Below are positions 36,863 through 46,463 of a stretch of 64,000 bases of DNA, one piece after another; position 1 is the stretch's first letter, and each line of letters starts with the position of its first letter. The translations under genes were made by a program, and so were the position numbers. The stretch comes from Azophilus sp965247035 (GTDB lineage Bacteria; Pseudomonadota; Gammaproteobacteria; Pseudomonadales; Azotimanducaceae): positions 1,240,001-1,304,000 of the forward strand of contig CBDFGJ010000001.1 of NCBI GenBank assembly GCA_965247035.1, given 5' to 3'. The notes under the pieces were generated by a model. The model was not told the DNA's origin and did no database searches. It saw only the letters and a program-made list of their open reading frames with translations.

Positions 36863-37759
36863 CTAGCCCGGCGGCGCTGTGAGCGTCGTGCTTCCTTGCT
36901 GGGTTGAGAAGGGTGCGGTCGCTCCTTTGGCTATAACGGCCAAGGCCGAGCCGGCTGCATCCTCATCCTCACCCGCCACCGCCACCAGCACGCCAATGGC
37001 GCGGCCGGCGCGACCCTGAATTGCAGCACCAATCGGCATGGGTGCCCCGCGCCAGTTCAAGCGCGTCAGCCGGCGCTTGACCTCACCTTGATGCTGCGCT
37101 CGAGCCACCACTTCCTGGCCCAGATAACATCCCTTGTCGAAGCTCACCGTGCCATTGGTGTCCAAGGCCAGCATCTGCGGCAGGAACAGGCCGCTGGTGG
37201 CGGCCTCCAACCAAACCTGCCGCCGCTCAATGGCGGCACCGCGCCATTGCGCCGGCCTCAGTTTGGGCGTCGCCCGCAGTGCATCGGCCTGTTCAACAAA
37301 ATCGGCACCTTCCGCGCCATGGCTGCCAACATCCACAAGCAACTGACGCTCATCATCCAAGGGCAGCGCCTTGGGCCCAAGGTCGAAACCAATGGCGCCC
37401 AAAATGGTGCAATGATCGGACACATCCACCGCCTGCGTCTTGGAAAAAGCCAAGTAGGGCTTCAAGAAATCCAGCGTCATGGGGCAGAGGCTCCGATGCG
37501 CCAGCAGCATCACCCGATCCTGTTCACGCCAAACGTATCCAGTCAGAACCGTTCGCCCCTTGATGTTGCACATGGCGGTGAAGGCCGGGGCATCACCTAG
37601 GGCGTTCATGTCTTGGGTTAAGTAGCCCTGCAGAAATCCAGCGGCATCATGGCCGGTAAAGGCCAAGACACCCAGATCCGCCAGCTCAAGCACCCCGCTT
37701 TCCTGCAACAATCCGTGGCTCTCCCTGTTTGTAGATGTTTGATGAAGCGGTTGGGGCAT
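36863..37759 (-). CDS. ygfZ: YgfZ folate-binding Fe-S cluster maintenance protein
   Basis: A 298-residue GcvT-like protein that binds tetrahydrofolate and helps maintain certain Fe-S enzymes. The diagnostic motif is SFDKGCYLGQEVVARAQHQG, with its conserved Cys. AMCNIKGRTVLTGYVWR is also typical. The start at 37759 (MPQPLHQTS) is preferred; a further 28 codons upstream are possible. It is divergent from sdhE, the arrangement usual in gammaproteobacteria. Confidence 0.92.
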   Translation of the reverse strand: MPQPLHQTSTNRESHGLLQESGVLELADLGVLAFTGHDAAGFLQGYLTQDMNALGDAPAFTAMCNIKGRTVLTGYVWREQDRVMLLAHRSLCPMTLDFLKPYLAFSKTQAVDVSDHCTILGAIGFDLGPKALPLDDERQLLVDVGSHGAEGADFVEQADALRATPKLRPAQWRGAAIERRQVWLEAATSGLFLPQMLALDTNGTVSFDKGCYLGQEVVARAQHQGEVKRRLTRLNWRGAPMPIGAAIQGRAGRAIGVLVAVAGEDEDAAGSALAVIAKGATAPFSTQQGSTTLTAPPG

Positions 37760-37857
37760 CTCCGCACTCCGCAATATGGGAAGCCTCCGCCGTTCCGTCC
37801 TCGTATGGAGCGCGGCCTCGCTACGGCAGCTTGCGAACACCATCAGCAGCGCTGCAC

Positions 37858-38337
37858 ATGACGCACGATCGGCCGCAATTGCAGACTATGCCCATTGCCC
37901 AGCCCACGCAAACTGTTGCAGGATTGTTGCCTGTTTTTCACTGGCTGTCGAGCGTTGAAGGTGGATGAAATGGCGAAGCGGAAGGAAATCGAGAAAGTCC
38001 GGCTAGGCCGCCTGCAAATGCCGCATGATCGGCCGCAATTGCAGACCATGCCCATTGCCCAGCCCACGCAAACTGTTGCAGGATTGTTGCCTGTTTTTCA
38101 CTGGCTGTCGAGCGTTGAAGGTGGATGAAATGGCGAAGCGGAAGGAAACCGAGAAAGCCCGGCTAGGCCGCCTGCAAATGCCGCATGATCGGCCGCAATT
38201 GCAGACCATGCCCATTGCCCAGCCCACGCAAACTGTTGCAGGATTGTTGCCTGTTTTTCACTGGCTGTCGAGCGTTGAAGGTGGATGAAATGGCGAAGCG
38301 GAAGGAAACCGAGAAAGCCCGGCTAGGCCGCCTGCAT
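37858..38337. repeat. Three tandem 160-bp copies of the sdhE leader and start
   Basis: Units begin at 37858, 38018 and 38178 and are nearly identical. Each contains the sdhE upstream region, start codon and first 14-16 codons. Only the third runs into the full gene. In the first two the frame from the start codon (37970, 38130) continues through the next unit for 52 codons and ends in TGA 2 nt before the following ATG, so translation may be coupled in series to sdhE. Confidence 0.95.
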
Positions 38338-38562
38338 TGGCGCAGCCGGCGCGGCATAGCGGAAGTTGAGCTGAAGCTTCTGCCCTTTCTCCACGCCCGC
38401 TTCAGCAGCCTATCGCCGGCCGACCAGGACGCTTACGACCGCCTGCTGGAGGCGGACGACTGGCAAATCCATGACTGGCTTGAAGGCCGCGCCGAGCCAG
38501 CCACGCCCGAGTTGGCCGGCGTCATTAACCTCATTCGGCGCTTTGGGCAGGCCGGCGCATGA
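38290..38562 (+). CDS. sdhE: SdhE (YgfY) FAD assembly factor
   Basis: A 90-residue protein of the Sdh5/SdhE family that promotes covalent flavinylation of succinate dehydrogenase and fumarate reductase. The flavinylation motif RGIAEVE is present within HWRSRRGIAEVELKLLPF. The start at 38290 (MAKRKETEKARLGRLHW) lies in the third leader copy. It overlaps ygfX by 4 nt. Confidence 0.92.
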   Translation: MAKRKETEKARLGRLHWRSRRGIAEVELKLLPFLHARFSSLSPADQDAYDRLLEADDWQIHDWLEGRAEPATPELAGVINLIRRFGQAGA

Positions 38563-38888
38563 AACTTGCGCCCTCCCGTCTGCGTTGGCTGGCTTGGTCC
38601 GTGCAGTTGGCGGTGGCGGTCGCCGGTGGATGGATCTGGTTTGGCAGCGCCGGCGCCACCTTGATGGCCTTATGGCTGCATCTATGGCGGCCGCCCAGAG
38701 AAATCTGGGTGGAGATTCCCGAACCCGTGCGCTGGGTGCGTCTGTCAGGCTACGCCATTACCTGCGGCGGCGGCCCATCCAAGTTCAGACCGCAAACCCT
38801 TCGTATCTATAGAGATGAGGTCAGCGCCACCACCTTTGCCAGCCTGCGGCGGCAACTCAAGGAAGCCTGTGACAGACAGTCGGTTTAA
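38559..38888 (+). CDS. YgfX-like membrane protein
   Basis: A 109-residue protein with two N-terminal membrane segments (WLAWSVQLAVAVAGGWIWFG and ATLMALWLHLW) and a short soluble tail ending in ASLRRQLKEACDR. Position directly behind sdhE with a 4-nt overlap marks it as the YgfX/CptA partner, a protein described as inhibiting cytoskeletal proteins in E. coli. Sequence conservation in this family is low, so the call rests partly on context. Confidence 0.75.
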   Translation: MKLAPSRLRWLAWSVQLAVAVAGGWIWFGSAGATLMALWLHLWRPPREIWVEIPEPVRWVRLSGYAITCGGGPSKFRPQTLRIYRDEVSATTFASLRRQLKEACDRQSV

Positions 38889-38929
38889 AGCGACGCGCCG
38901 GTTTCGCGACTTCCGCTACCGCACCCATA

Positions 38930-39400
38930 AAAGCTGATCCCGTCAGCGGCGGGTTGTGGGCAAGGCGGAGCATCTCCCGAACAAAGCGAACCCGCGGTTC
39001 GTGGTCACCAGCCTGTCAAAGGGCTGGGCGGACGCCAAGCATCTCTACGAAAAGCTCCACTGTTTCCGTGGGGAGATGGAGGACCGCATCAAGGAGCAGC
39101 CCGGGACTGTTGGCCGACCGAACGAGCACTTCGATGATGCGCGCCAATCAACTGCGATTGCACTTCTCCTCGTTTTCCTATGTGCTGATGCAGGGCCTGC
39201 GCCGCCTGAATTTGGCGGGCACGCAACATGCCAAGGCCCAATGCACGACCGTTTGATTGAGGTTGTTGAAAATCGGGGCTCGCATCCGGGTGACCGTGCG
39301 CAAGGTCTGGCTGTCGTTCTCCGAGTCCTATTTCTTGGTCGGTGACATCGCACGGATCCTGGCCAATATCCGCCGTTATCCCGCTTGGGCCCCTCCTGGA
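38930..39400 (+). pseudogene. IS1380-family transposase C-terminal remnant
   Basis: Pieces in three frames give the end of an IS1380 transposase. They are KAEHLPNKANPRFVVTSLSK with YEKLHCFRGEMEDRIKEQ, then STSMMRANQLRLHFSSFSYV with LMQGLRRLNLAGT, then LLKIGARIRVTVRKVWLSFS. Frameshifts separate them and the catalytic N-terminal part is missing. It sits at the border of the type IIG restriction gene. Confidence 0.75.
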
Positions 39401-39465
39401 TAGCGGCCGTCGCTCCCTGATGGCTTGAGAGGCTCGCATTTGGTGATGGCCATGCAACCCCTAGT

Positions 39466-42400
39466 TCATTCTCCGAGAATATCAGTGGTCTCATCAATCT
39501 TGCGCATTAACCGTTCAGTTTCGGTGAGGGCGACGATGATTTTTTGGTAGTGGCGGATGTCGTCTGAGGTGAGGGTTCTGCCTTTGCGGTCTTTCAACCA
39601 TTTTTGCGCGGGTTGGTAGCCACCGATGTAGAACTGCCAAGCGGTTTCCGGCACATTGCTGAAGTATTGTGTTTTGTTGATATTCACTTTGCCGAGGCGG
39701 TTTTTGGAGTCGGTGATTTTGTATTCTCGTTTATCCACCTTATGGTCGCCGAGTTGGTTGTAACCGGTGATGAGGTTATCCAGCATTGGGCTTTTCATCA
39801 GATGCAAACTGCGCAATTGGCCGCCGAGTTTCGTCAGTCGGCGGAACTGTTTTTTATCAGAGGGATAGGGCACACGCGGGAAATCTATTTTTAGGAACTC
39901 TTTATAGCGTTTGCGATAGGCGGATGAGTGCAGTACAGCGTAGATGTAGTCCAGTAGGTCAATGGGCGCGAAGGTGTCTGCATCCTCTTCGGTTTCGGGG
40001 GTGAAGCGCAAACCGAGATGGCCAGAGATAGCTTTTACGATGGCATCGTCAAGGTTTGGTTTTCGTTGTTGGTCGTCGCCAAGATCCGATTGTTGGGTGC
40101 CGGGGTAGAGATAAAGGGGGAAAGAAACTCCGCCGCCTCGGTAGTAAAAATTGAAATCAACTATATGCTCTGTAACTGATACTAAACACCATTGGATACC
40201 GCCAACAACCTGCCCTTGTCGTCCTATTACCAACCCCACATTATCGCCACTGAAGAAGTATTTCATTACTTCACCACGTGGCCTGCAATGAAAACCTCTG
40301 GATTTTCCTGTGTAATAGGTATAGCGAGTATCAAACGGACGATAACTGATTGATACTGCATTATCATTATTGTTGTCAAAAACATTCTCTTTCAAATCCT
40401 TTCTGGCAAGCGCCACTTTCCAGTCCATGACATCTGCACCAAGTAGAAATTCTCCCCGCGCCATCTCATCGTTCATTGAACGAAATCTGGCAATGGCCGT
40501 TTTCAAATTTTTGGGCGTGTGATAGATAGTAAAACCGTCGCGTGCCGTGACAATGCCAACAGAGTTTGTTGGAAACAGATCAGTAACAGAAAATCCTTTG
40601 TCATATTCTCCCTGCAATTCATAATCTTTCGGCACGAAAAAATACTGCGGCGCTTGAGGTTGTAATTCCTGGAAGTCAGACTGCGCCAAATTACGCTCCC
40701 GGAGAAATTGATACTTGCTTTTTCGTTCACCGTATAAATCACAGTGAAATACTTTTGCCGGCGCACCGTCCTTTTTCTCCGCTTTTTTGATGAATATGTT
40801 GATAGACACGCCCTGCTGAATATCAAACACATTTTTATCCGGGGAGCCGTCCGGCGCAGTTTCTTTTTTCTTGCTGTTGCCGTGCAAATCAATAATGTAT
40901 ATCTTGTCGAAACTTTGCAACAAACTCCAACGCATACCGCGAAAAGTCGGATTGTCCAAAAAACTATGATTGTTGATGTAGGCGAGTATGCCTTCGCCGG
41001 TGCGATCAATGTAATGCTGGCCATAGCGGATAAATTTCACATAGTCATCGTTTAGCCATTTGGGGTTTTTCTCTTGTAGTTTTCCGCCACTCGGTTCTTG
41101 CTTGTAAGGTTGCAACAAATTGGTAATCCATTCGCCCTTGTTGGCGGACTCACCGCTATAGGGTGGATTACCAATCACCACCATTACTGGCGTGTCGCGT
41201 TTGATAAAGTTGGCTTCATTCGCTTCGTCGGAAAGCCATCGTGCGAACAAGGTGCCAGTGTCGGGATGATGTTCTTCAAGTGAGTTGGTCAGGAAAATGC
41301 GCAGGCGGTCATTGCCGAGTTTGCAACCGCTATCACGCAATATCATTTCTAATTTGGTGTGCGCCACGGCGTAGGACGCCATCAACACTTCAAACCCGTT
41401 CAGGCGCGGGATGAGATGGTCGCGAACATAATCCGGCCAAATGCCTCTTTGATTGGCAAACTTGTTTTCATAAACCTGCTGCACGATGGCAGCGAGGAAA
41501 GTGCCGGTGCCGGTTGCCGGGTCGAGAATTTGCACTTTATGCACTTCCCTTTCGTATTTCTCCATCTTGACCTTCTTGCGTTTATCGGTGGACGGATCCG
41601 CATCGACTTCAATAACAGTTTTTCTGTTGTCGGCGAGTCCCTCTGTTATGTCAAACTCGTTTTGCAGGATTTCATCTACCGCGCGCACAATGAAATTTAC
41701 CACTGGTTTCGGGGTGTAATAGACGCCACGAATCTTGCGCAGTTCCTGGTCGTATTTGCCGAGAAAGGTTTCATAAAAATGCAGGAATGGATCCTCTCTC
41801 TGAGTAGCTTTGCCATAACCCGTCATCAATTCGCCGACACTGGTGGCGCGAAAAAGATCGGCGAGGTCATCCACCGCCCAGCAAATGCGTTGGTCGAGAT
41901 CATAGCCGGCGATGTGCTGGAAAAATTTACGCAAAAATGGATTGGCGGCGGGGATTAACCCGGCGGCTTCGTGGCGCGTGAAAGTTGCCGGAGTTAGGTC
42001 GTGCAGACGTGCGGCGAACATGCCGTAGGCAACAGTTTGGGCGTAGATGTCGGCGAAAGCATTGCGGTCTATGTCGTGTATCAGGTGCTTTTTGAACGCC
42101 GCGAGTTGATTTTGCAACTCACTGCTTTGGTCGCTACCTTTGCCGCCCTTGGTGTCGTCATTCACGCATCCCGCGTCTTTACGCAACGCTTGTTCTATGA
42201 CCCGCGCCAGCAATCGCGCCTTTGCCGCCATGTGGCGTGCCAGATCGTTGGCGCTGGTGATGGTGGCACCGTCATAGCCGACGAACTTGGCAAGCAGGTC
42301 GGTGAACGCGTCAAATTGATCCGGTTTTGGTTTGACGCGACCACCGCGCAGTTCGGCGATGCATACGGTGGTATCCGCTTTGCCATCGCGGAAGAGGCGG

Positions 42401-42747
42401 AACTCCAAATAATTGGTGAAGATTAGATTGCTGAGGGATTCGGTGTAGCGGCGCAGTTGCGCGGCGTGGGCTTTGTCGTCCAAATTCTTGTCCAGATCTT
42501 TGGCTTCAATGTAACCCAGCGGGGTGGCGTTGTAACCCAGCGGGGTGGCGTTGCGGGTCAATACATAATCCGGAGCGCCACATTCAATTTGCTTCGGTTC
42601 GTTGGTGACCGCGATGCCGGGAAGCGTGGTTTCCAACAAAGATTGCAACGCCGCACGATAGGTATGCTCGGTGGCGTTGCCGGCCTTGTAGTGCTGGTCC
42701 AGTTGTTTGAGGTAGGTTTGCGGGGCAACTGTTTTGGCTCTATTCAT
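39466..42747 (-). CDS. Single-chain type IIG restriction-modification enzyme
   Basis: A 1093-residue fusion of nuclease, adenine methyltransferase and specificity region. The N-terminal PD-(D/E)xK nuclease shows GAPDYVLTR and YIEAKDLDKN. The N6-adenine methyltransferase has motif I QILDPATGTGTFLAAI and motif IV VVIGNPPYSGE. The C-terminal half should recognise DNA. Such enzymes methylate one strand and cut at a distance, needing SAM. A perfect 21-bp tandem duplication at 42511-42552 inserts an extra NATPLGY between the catalytic Asp and the ExK of the nuclease, which might impair cleavage. It has AT-rich composition and no separate methylase or helicase gene beside it. Confidence 0.88.
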   Translation of the reverse strand: MNRAKTVAPQTYLKQLDQHYKAGNATEHTYRAALQSLLETTLPGIAVTNEPKQIECGAPDYVLTRNATPLGYNATPLGYIEAKDLDKNLDDKAHAAQLRRYTESLSNLIFTNYLEFRLFRDGKADTTVCIAELRGGRVKPKPDQFDAFTDLLAKFVGYDGATITSANDLARHMAAKARLLARVIEQALRKDAGCVNDDTKGGKGSDQSSELQNQLAAFKKHLIHDIDRNAFADIYAQTVAYGMFAARLHDLTPATFTRHEAAGLIPAANPFLRKFFQHIAGYDLDQRICWAVDDLADLFRATSVGELMTGYGKATQREDPFLHFYETFLGKYDQELRKIRGVYYTPKPVVNFIVRAVDEILQNEFDITEGLADNRKTVIEVDADPSTDKRKKVKMEKYEREVHKVQILDPATGTGTFLAAIVQQVYENKFANQRGIWPDYVRDHLIPRLNGFEVLMASYAVAHTKLEMILRDSGCKLGNDRLRIFLTNSLEEHHPDTGTLFARWLSDEANEANFIKRDTPVMVVIGNPPYSGESANKGEWITNLLQPYKQEPSGGKLQEKNPKWLNDDYVKFIRYGQHYIDRTGEGILAYINNHSFLDNPTFRGMRWSLLQSFDKIYIIDLHGNSKKKETAPDGSPDKNVFDIQQGVSINIFIKKAEKKDGAPAKVFHCDLYGERKSKYQFLRERNLAQSDFQELQPQAPQYFFVPKDYELQGEYDKGFSVTDLFPTNSVGIVTARDGFTIYHTPKNLKTAIARFRSMNDEMARGEFLLGADVMDWKVALARKDLKENVFDNNNDNAVSISYRPFDTRYTYYTGKSRGFHCRPRGEVMKYFFSGDNVGLVIGRQGQVVGGIQWCLVSVTEHIVDFNFYYRGGGVSFPLYLYPGTQQSDLGDDQQRKPNLDDAIVKAISGHLGLRFTPETEEDADTFAPIDLLDYIYAVLHSSAYRKRYKEFLKIDFPRVPYPSDKKQFRRLTKLGGQLRSLHLMKSPMLDNLITGYNQLGDHKVDKREYKITDSKNRLGKVNINKTQYFSNVPETAWQFYIGGYQPAQKWLKDRKGRTLTSDDIRHYQKIIVALTETERLMRKIDETTDILGE

Positions 42748-42819
42748 GCGCGTCCAACAATTTATGACTTGGCCGAATCAGTGGCGGCAAGAAGGCAAAC
42801 TCGATGATAGCAGCTTTTT

Positions 42820-43040
42820 GTCATTGCCCGGACATGTCATAACAGCGGGCAATCCAGTTAAAAATGCGTCCGGTGTAGCTGGGCACAAAGCCAGCGGCTG
42901 CGCCGCCGAGATGTCAGCGGCTATTGCCGCTGGGTTTTTAGTGACTGGATTGCGGGGTCAAGCCCGACAATGACGATCTGGGGACGACCGGACATTATTA
43001 CGCCGTCATTGCCCGGCTTGACCAGGCGATCCAGTGGAAA
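42820..43040. repeat. REP-like palindromic element
   Basis: Imperfect inverted arms lie at 42944-42975 (ACTGGATTGCGGGGTCAAGC) and 43004-43035 (CGTCATTGCCCGGCTTGACC). A partial arm, GGGCAATCCAGT, lies at 42848-42859. This CGTCATTGCCCGGCTTGACC type of palindrome is common as intergenic repeats in many proteobacteria. The 42748-43113 gap holds no gene. Confidence 0.75.
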
Positions 43041-43113
43041 ATATTGTCACGCGAAACATGGCTCCTTCAGCCCAAGAACGAAAGCGAGGTGGTAGAGTTC
43101 AATATTTCTAGTT

Positions 43114-43866
43114 CTATTCTCCTTTTGCGACGGTTGCCTCCTTTTCTTTTGAATTGGATTTATCAACTTCGGATTGCGGGTAAAATTTAATCACTTCGCT
43201 AGTATTGACTAGCACTATTTCTTCCTTACCTTTATCCCAAACAAGAAAATACTTATCAAAAGATCTTGCCAAAGCGCCGACGATTTTCGTTCCTCCAACA
43301 TCAAACACATACTGAGTACCATCACCTCCTCTAATATCTTGGGCGTCATACATGCCTTTTTGAGCAATCCATATTAGACAAAATGGAATCAATAAACCAG
43401 CAAGATGGAATCCAATTGATTTGTTTTCTAGGATTCCCTTATCTTGGAGAAATGAGCTAAACCAAACCCACCAAAACAATAGGTAAGTACCCCATGCTTG
43501 GATTGTTATTTCAACACCCGACAATAGTCCAATGAAGGGGAAAAGGGCCAGAACCCATGGGGTATACTTAAACAAAAAGGGACTCGCTGCATCGAGCGCT
43601 GAGCGTGAGTGCTTTTGTATTCGCCCTCCTTTTGTCATACCTTGATTTCTAAACACGGCAAAAATCGCAAGAATGAGCGCGATACAGAGTAGAACTAGAG
43701 CGAAAGGAATCCAAATTAAAGAGCTCCGTAAATGATCTGATAACGAGGTTGGCATTTCTGAAAAATTGGTTCCCAGCATATAGAAAAACCAATAGTCATA
43801 AACGACAGAAGCGCTCAAAATAAAGGCACCAAAAAAACTAATTAGTGAAGGTATTCTGTCTAACAT
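43114..43866 (-). CDS. Hypothetical multi-pass membrane protein
   Basis: About 250 residues with roughly five membrane segments (ISFFGAFILSASVVYDYWFF, WIPFALVLLCIALILAIFAV, WVLALFPFIGLLSG, YLLFWWVWFSSFL, LAGLLIPFCLIWIAQ) and a soluble C-terminal domain of about 80 residues rich in Val and Lys. The start at 43866 (MLDRIPS) has GAGAG upstream; a TTG at 43887 is the alternative. I do not recognise the family. It is AT-rich and lies between two restriction or modification-type genes. Confidence 0.65.
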   Translation of the reverse strand: MLDRIPSLISFFGAFILSASVVYDYWFFYMLGTNFSEMPTSLSDHLRSSLIWIPFALVLLCIALILAIFAVFRNQGMTKGGRIQKHSRSALDAASPFLFKYTPWVLALFPFIGLLSGVEITIQAWGTYLLFWWVWFSSFLQDKGILENKSIGFHLAGLLIPFCLIWIAQKGMYDAQDIRGGDGTQYVFDVGGTKIVGALARSFDKYFLVWDKGKEEIVLVNTSEVIKFYPQSEVDKSNSKEKEATVAKGE

Positions 43867-43887
43867 TCGATTACTCTCTAAGGACAA

Positions 43888-44260
43888 GTTGATAAATTGT
43901 TAAGGTGAGCTATGAGGGCGTCCTGCATCTCGAAAACAGGGAGCAGGCGCGATCGCGGAAAATACCGTGCAAACAGAATGGTGGCTTGCTTCCAAAATTT
44001 GAAGGACTTGAATCTAAGAATCTTGAAAATCCAAAATAATGTCGTCTGTGATGCTGATTGATCAGACATTCCATAGAAAAAATATGGAATAATTGCATAT
44101 TTTCGTAATGCGACAAAATCAACTTCTTTCGATGATGTGTAAGCATTGAAAATAGATGATAAATGATCCCATGCGTCATGCGATGTCCAATCCTTGAAAG
44201 TTGATCAAAGGTTTCATAGCAACAAGAAAATCTGTTGAAGGCTTGCGCTAGCCTACTCGG
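43888..44260. other. AT-rich gap without recognised gene
   Basis: The 373 bp hold two overlapping short minus-strand frames (63 codons ending at 43878, 89 codons ending at 43910), with ARYFPRSRLLPVFEMQDALI in one of them. I cannot assign them. They may be remnants of a gene truncated during acquisition of the island. Confidence 0.35.
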
Positions 44261-45014
44261 CTATTTTTCCGCGTAAAACAGCCCCCGAGACATACCGGTG
44301 CCCTTGTAGGATTGAATCTGAATGTCCTTAAACTGCTCGACTCTGGAAAGACCATAGGTCTCAAGAAGCGTTCGAATAACTGACGGACTCAGCGCCCAGT
44401 AGTTTGTTCGATCACCTCCATAGCCATGAATAAAGCGACAGGCGTTTTCGTCTTCGCTACTATGATAAATTGCCGATTCCAGATAGAGCTTTCCTCCTTT
44501 CTTAAGATTCATGGCGGCGTTTTTTAGCGCGAGCACCGGGTCCGGGAGATGCATAGAGTGTTCCGAGGTGCAGAATCAGATCGTAGGCTTCCACGTTGGA
44601 ATAAGTTACAGCATCGCCCTTGATAAAGCTCAGGTCAGCTTCGCACCACCCTGCGATCAATTCCGATTTCTTAACATTGGCTTCATTTACCTCCAGTCCG
44701 GTCACTTGACAGTGGTAGAGCTTGGCAAGGGTAATTGAGTTGTAGCCAATGTTCGATCCAACATCCAGCACGCGCCTACCGTAAAACCACTCCTCGCCGC
44801 CGTGCTGCATGATCATCCGCAACTTCTGCAACGGGGTGTCGGAAAACGGCTCCATGGTCTCGAAATCCCTGGTCTTGAGTCCGTTTGATAAATATATGCC
44901 GATACGCCAAGGCTCATGCTTTCTCAGTTGCTCAGACAGTTCCTGTCGAGATATTTTGGTATCAATATGAAACTGAGGTTGAAATTTCAACTCCGGTGCG
45001 CCCCTCATGCTCAT
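44261..45014 (-). pseudogene. CmoB/DUF1698-like SAM methyltransferase, frameshifted
   Basis: Two frames together make one methyltransferase of about 250 residues. The first has FHIDTKISRQELSEQLRKHE, motif I RVLDVGSNIGYNSITLAKLY and DLILHLGTLY. The second continues HLPDPVLALKNAAMNLKKGG through SAIYHSSEDENACRFIHGY to the C terminus. The join needs removal of one G in CTATGCATCTCC near 44552, so there is a single-base insertion or a sequencing error. The start is MSMRGAPELKF at 45014. It resembles CmoB-type tRNA or other small-molecule methyltransferases. It lies near the type IIG gene in the AT-rich island. Confidence 0.75.
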
Positions 45015-45100
45015 TATAATGTCGGCTAGTTTACGCCACACAATTCGATCCAAGCCAATTGTCTTGGAAGTTGTGTAGCAAAATCCGCAAAACCGAAGGC

Positions 45101-45271
45101 TCAACGCTTGCAGTCGAGCCGGCGGCGGGCCTCTGGTTCAACCTTCGTCGGCTCGCGGCTCTCGCTTCGCGCCTTGCCTCTAAGCGCGAGCAACACGCCT
45201 TTGAGCGCGTCCTTGAAATCCTTGTCGGACACGTCGCAGCGCTCGGTCTCGTCGAACTGGTTGCGATCCAT
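45101..45271 (-). CDS. Small charged hypothetical protein (56 aa)
   Basis: MDRNQFDETERCDVSDKDF begins a 56-residue, highly charged frame ending at 45101, with GGAGG 9 nt before its ATG. Composition and ribosome binding site suggest a real small gene, but I know no family. Neighbouring DNA is debris, so it may itself be a fragment. Confidence 0.4.
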   Translation of the reverse strand: MDRNQFDETERCDVSDKDFKDALKGVLLALRGKARSESREPTKVEPEARRRLDCKR

Positions 45272-46067
45272 CCTGAGGCCTCCGCGAAGTTAAATGTGCA
45301 AACCCCTGCCCCGAAGCGGCTCGAAACGGGCCCGCACAGGGAAAGCCTCGCCCCGCTGCGGAGGGTGTCGGCCCACTCCCCGAATGCGCTCATCGGGGGA
45401 TGGGCTGCAGCGCCCTTGCACTGGGCCGTTGGGAATGCGGGCGGCAATGATCCGGGCTAGGCCGCAACCGCCGACCGTGCGGTCCGCGTAGGCATGCTTG
45501 TCGATGATGGACACCACCTGCTGCAACCGCCCGCCCGATGATTTGCGCCAATGCGCCTTGCCCTTCGACCAGTCCGCCCCTCTTGCGGCGAAACCGAACC
45601 CGCATTGATGGCTGCGGCATTGGGATCGTCGCCGACCCGTTCCCCTGTTCCGTCTTGGCGTCGAGCATCAGCGCGCCTGGTTGGGCCTTGGGGGCAAACA
45701 CGCCAATGCGCCGAACGTCGCCGGGGCCGAAATTCCGGAATGTATCTGAGCCCATACACCGCTCCGAAATCAGGGTCATGAAGAACCCCCTCCAGCCGCT
45801 CCCATGCCCGAACATTCCCATCAATAGAAGTGAATCACGCCGCAAGACCGGTGGTCAAGAAAATCAGCGGGATTTCGCAACAGTCTTGATCATGGCATGA
45901 TGGTGTTCATATCGGTCGGGAACCGGTCCTTACGAGTTCACTTGCGGTGTTCTTCAAATCCGTTGGCCAGTGATTGCTGGCGCATGGGCCTTCCTGCCCA
46001 ATTTAAAGTGACTGCTATTATCTCTCCATAATTGGAGTTACTCAGAATTATCTTAGGGGGATGTACG
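45272..46067. other. Debris region with dispersed repeat copies
   Basis: About 800 bp without an intact gene. It includes a trace of the GTACGGGCTCAG repeat (near 45736-45752) and the partner of the 14.7-kb repeat (45765-45895, containing CCAGCCGCTCCCATGCC and GGGATTTCGCAACAGTCTTG). Frames on the minus strand between 45290 and 45845 look like a decayed gene that I cannot name. Confidence 0.5.
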
Positions 46068-46463
46068 GTGAGCGTTGGCGCTTGGGACCCTTTGGATCAA
46101 ATCAAGCAACTTGATGAGTCCGTTTTGGCGGAGTTGCTTGATGTGGCCGATCAACTGCACCTGGAGGGCTTCGGTCTGTCCACCGCAACGGCAAGCCGCT
46201 TGGCCGCAACAGCGCGGTTGGGAGCGGCGGCTTGGCAAGCAGCCGAGACATTGACCAGCGAACAATTGATTCGCCTTGTTCGCCTTTACACCTTGGCGGA
46301 AGCGCGCTTTCCCGATTGGAAAACAGGGGCGAAGTGCCCGGTTATAGACCTCTGCGCCATTCTGCGCCGCCGGGGGGAATGGCCAACCGAACTCACCGCT
46401 TGGATCAGATCCAACAGCAACAACAGGTTCCTGCCCTACGGCAGTCTGGCCGATCGGCTGTAG
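46068..46463 (+). CDS. Hypothetical protein, possible GTG start
   Basis: A 131-residue soluble, mostly helical protein from GTG at 46068 (VSVGAWDPLDQIKQLDES), preceded by AGGGGGATGT. The body has the Ala/Leu-rich LSTATASRLAATARLGAAAW and SEQLIRLVRLYTLAEARFPD, and ends NSNNRFLPYGSLADRL. An upstream ATG at 46032 has no good ribosome site. It is well formed and probably real, but the family is unknown to me. It precedes the repeats ahead of hisB. Confidence 0.6.
   Translation: MSVGAWDPLDQIKQLDESVLAELLDVADQLHLEGFGLSTATASRLAATARLGAAAWQAAETLTSEQLIRLVRLYTLAEARFPDWKTGAKCPVIDLCAILRRRGEWPTELTAWIRSNSNNRFLPYGSLADRL

Noticed and set aside
36575..36907. 110-codon plus-strand gene
   Set aside because: It crosses the dispersed repeat and overlaps the ygfZ 3' end; composition is unlike a protein.
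37895..38128. Separate 77-codon gene before sdhE
   Set aside because: It is one unit of the tandem leader duplication, not a conserved protein. Only its part from the internal sdhE-like ATG has a ribosome site.
40503..41024. 173-codon minus-strand gene inside the type IIG gene
   Set aside because: An alternative frame of the same strand with no motif; the main frame is intact across it.
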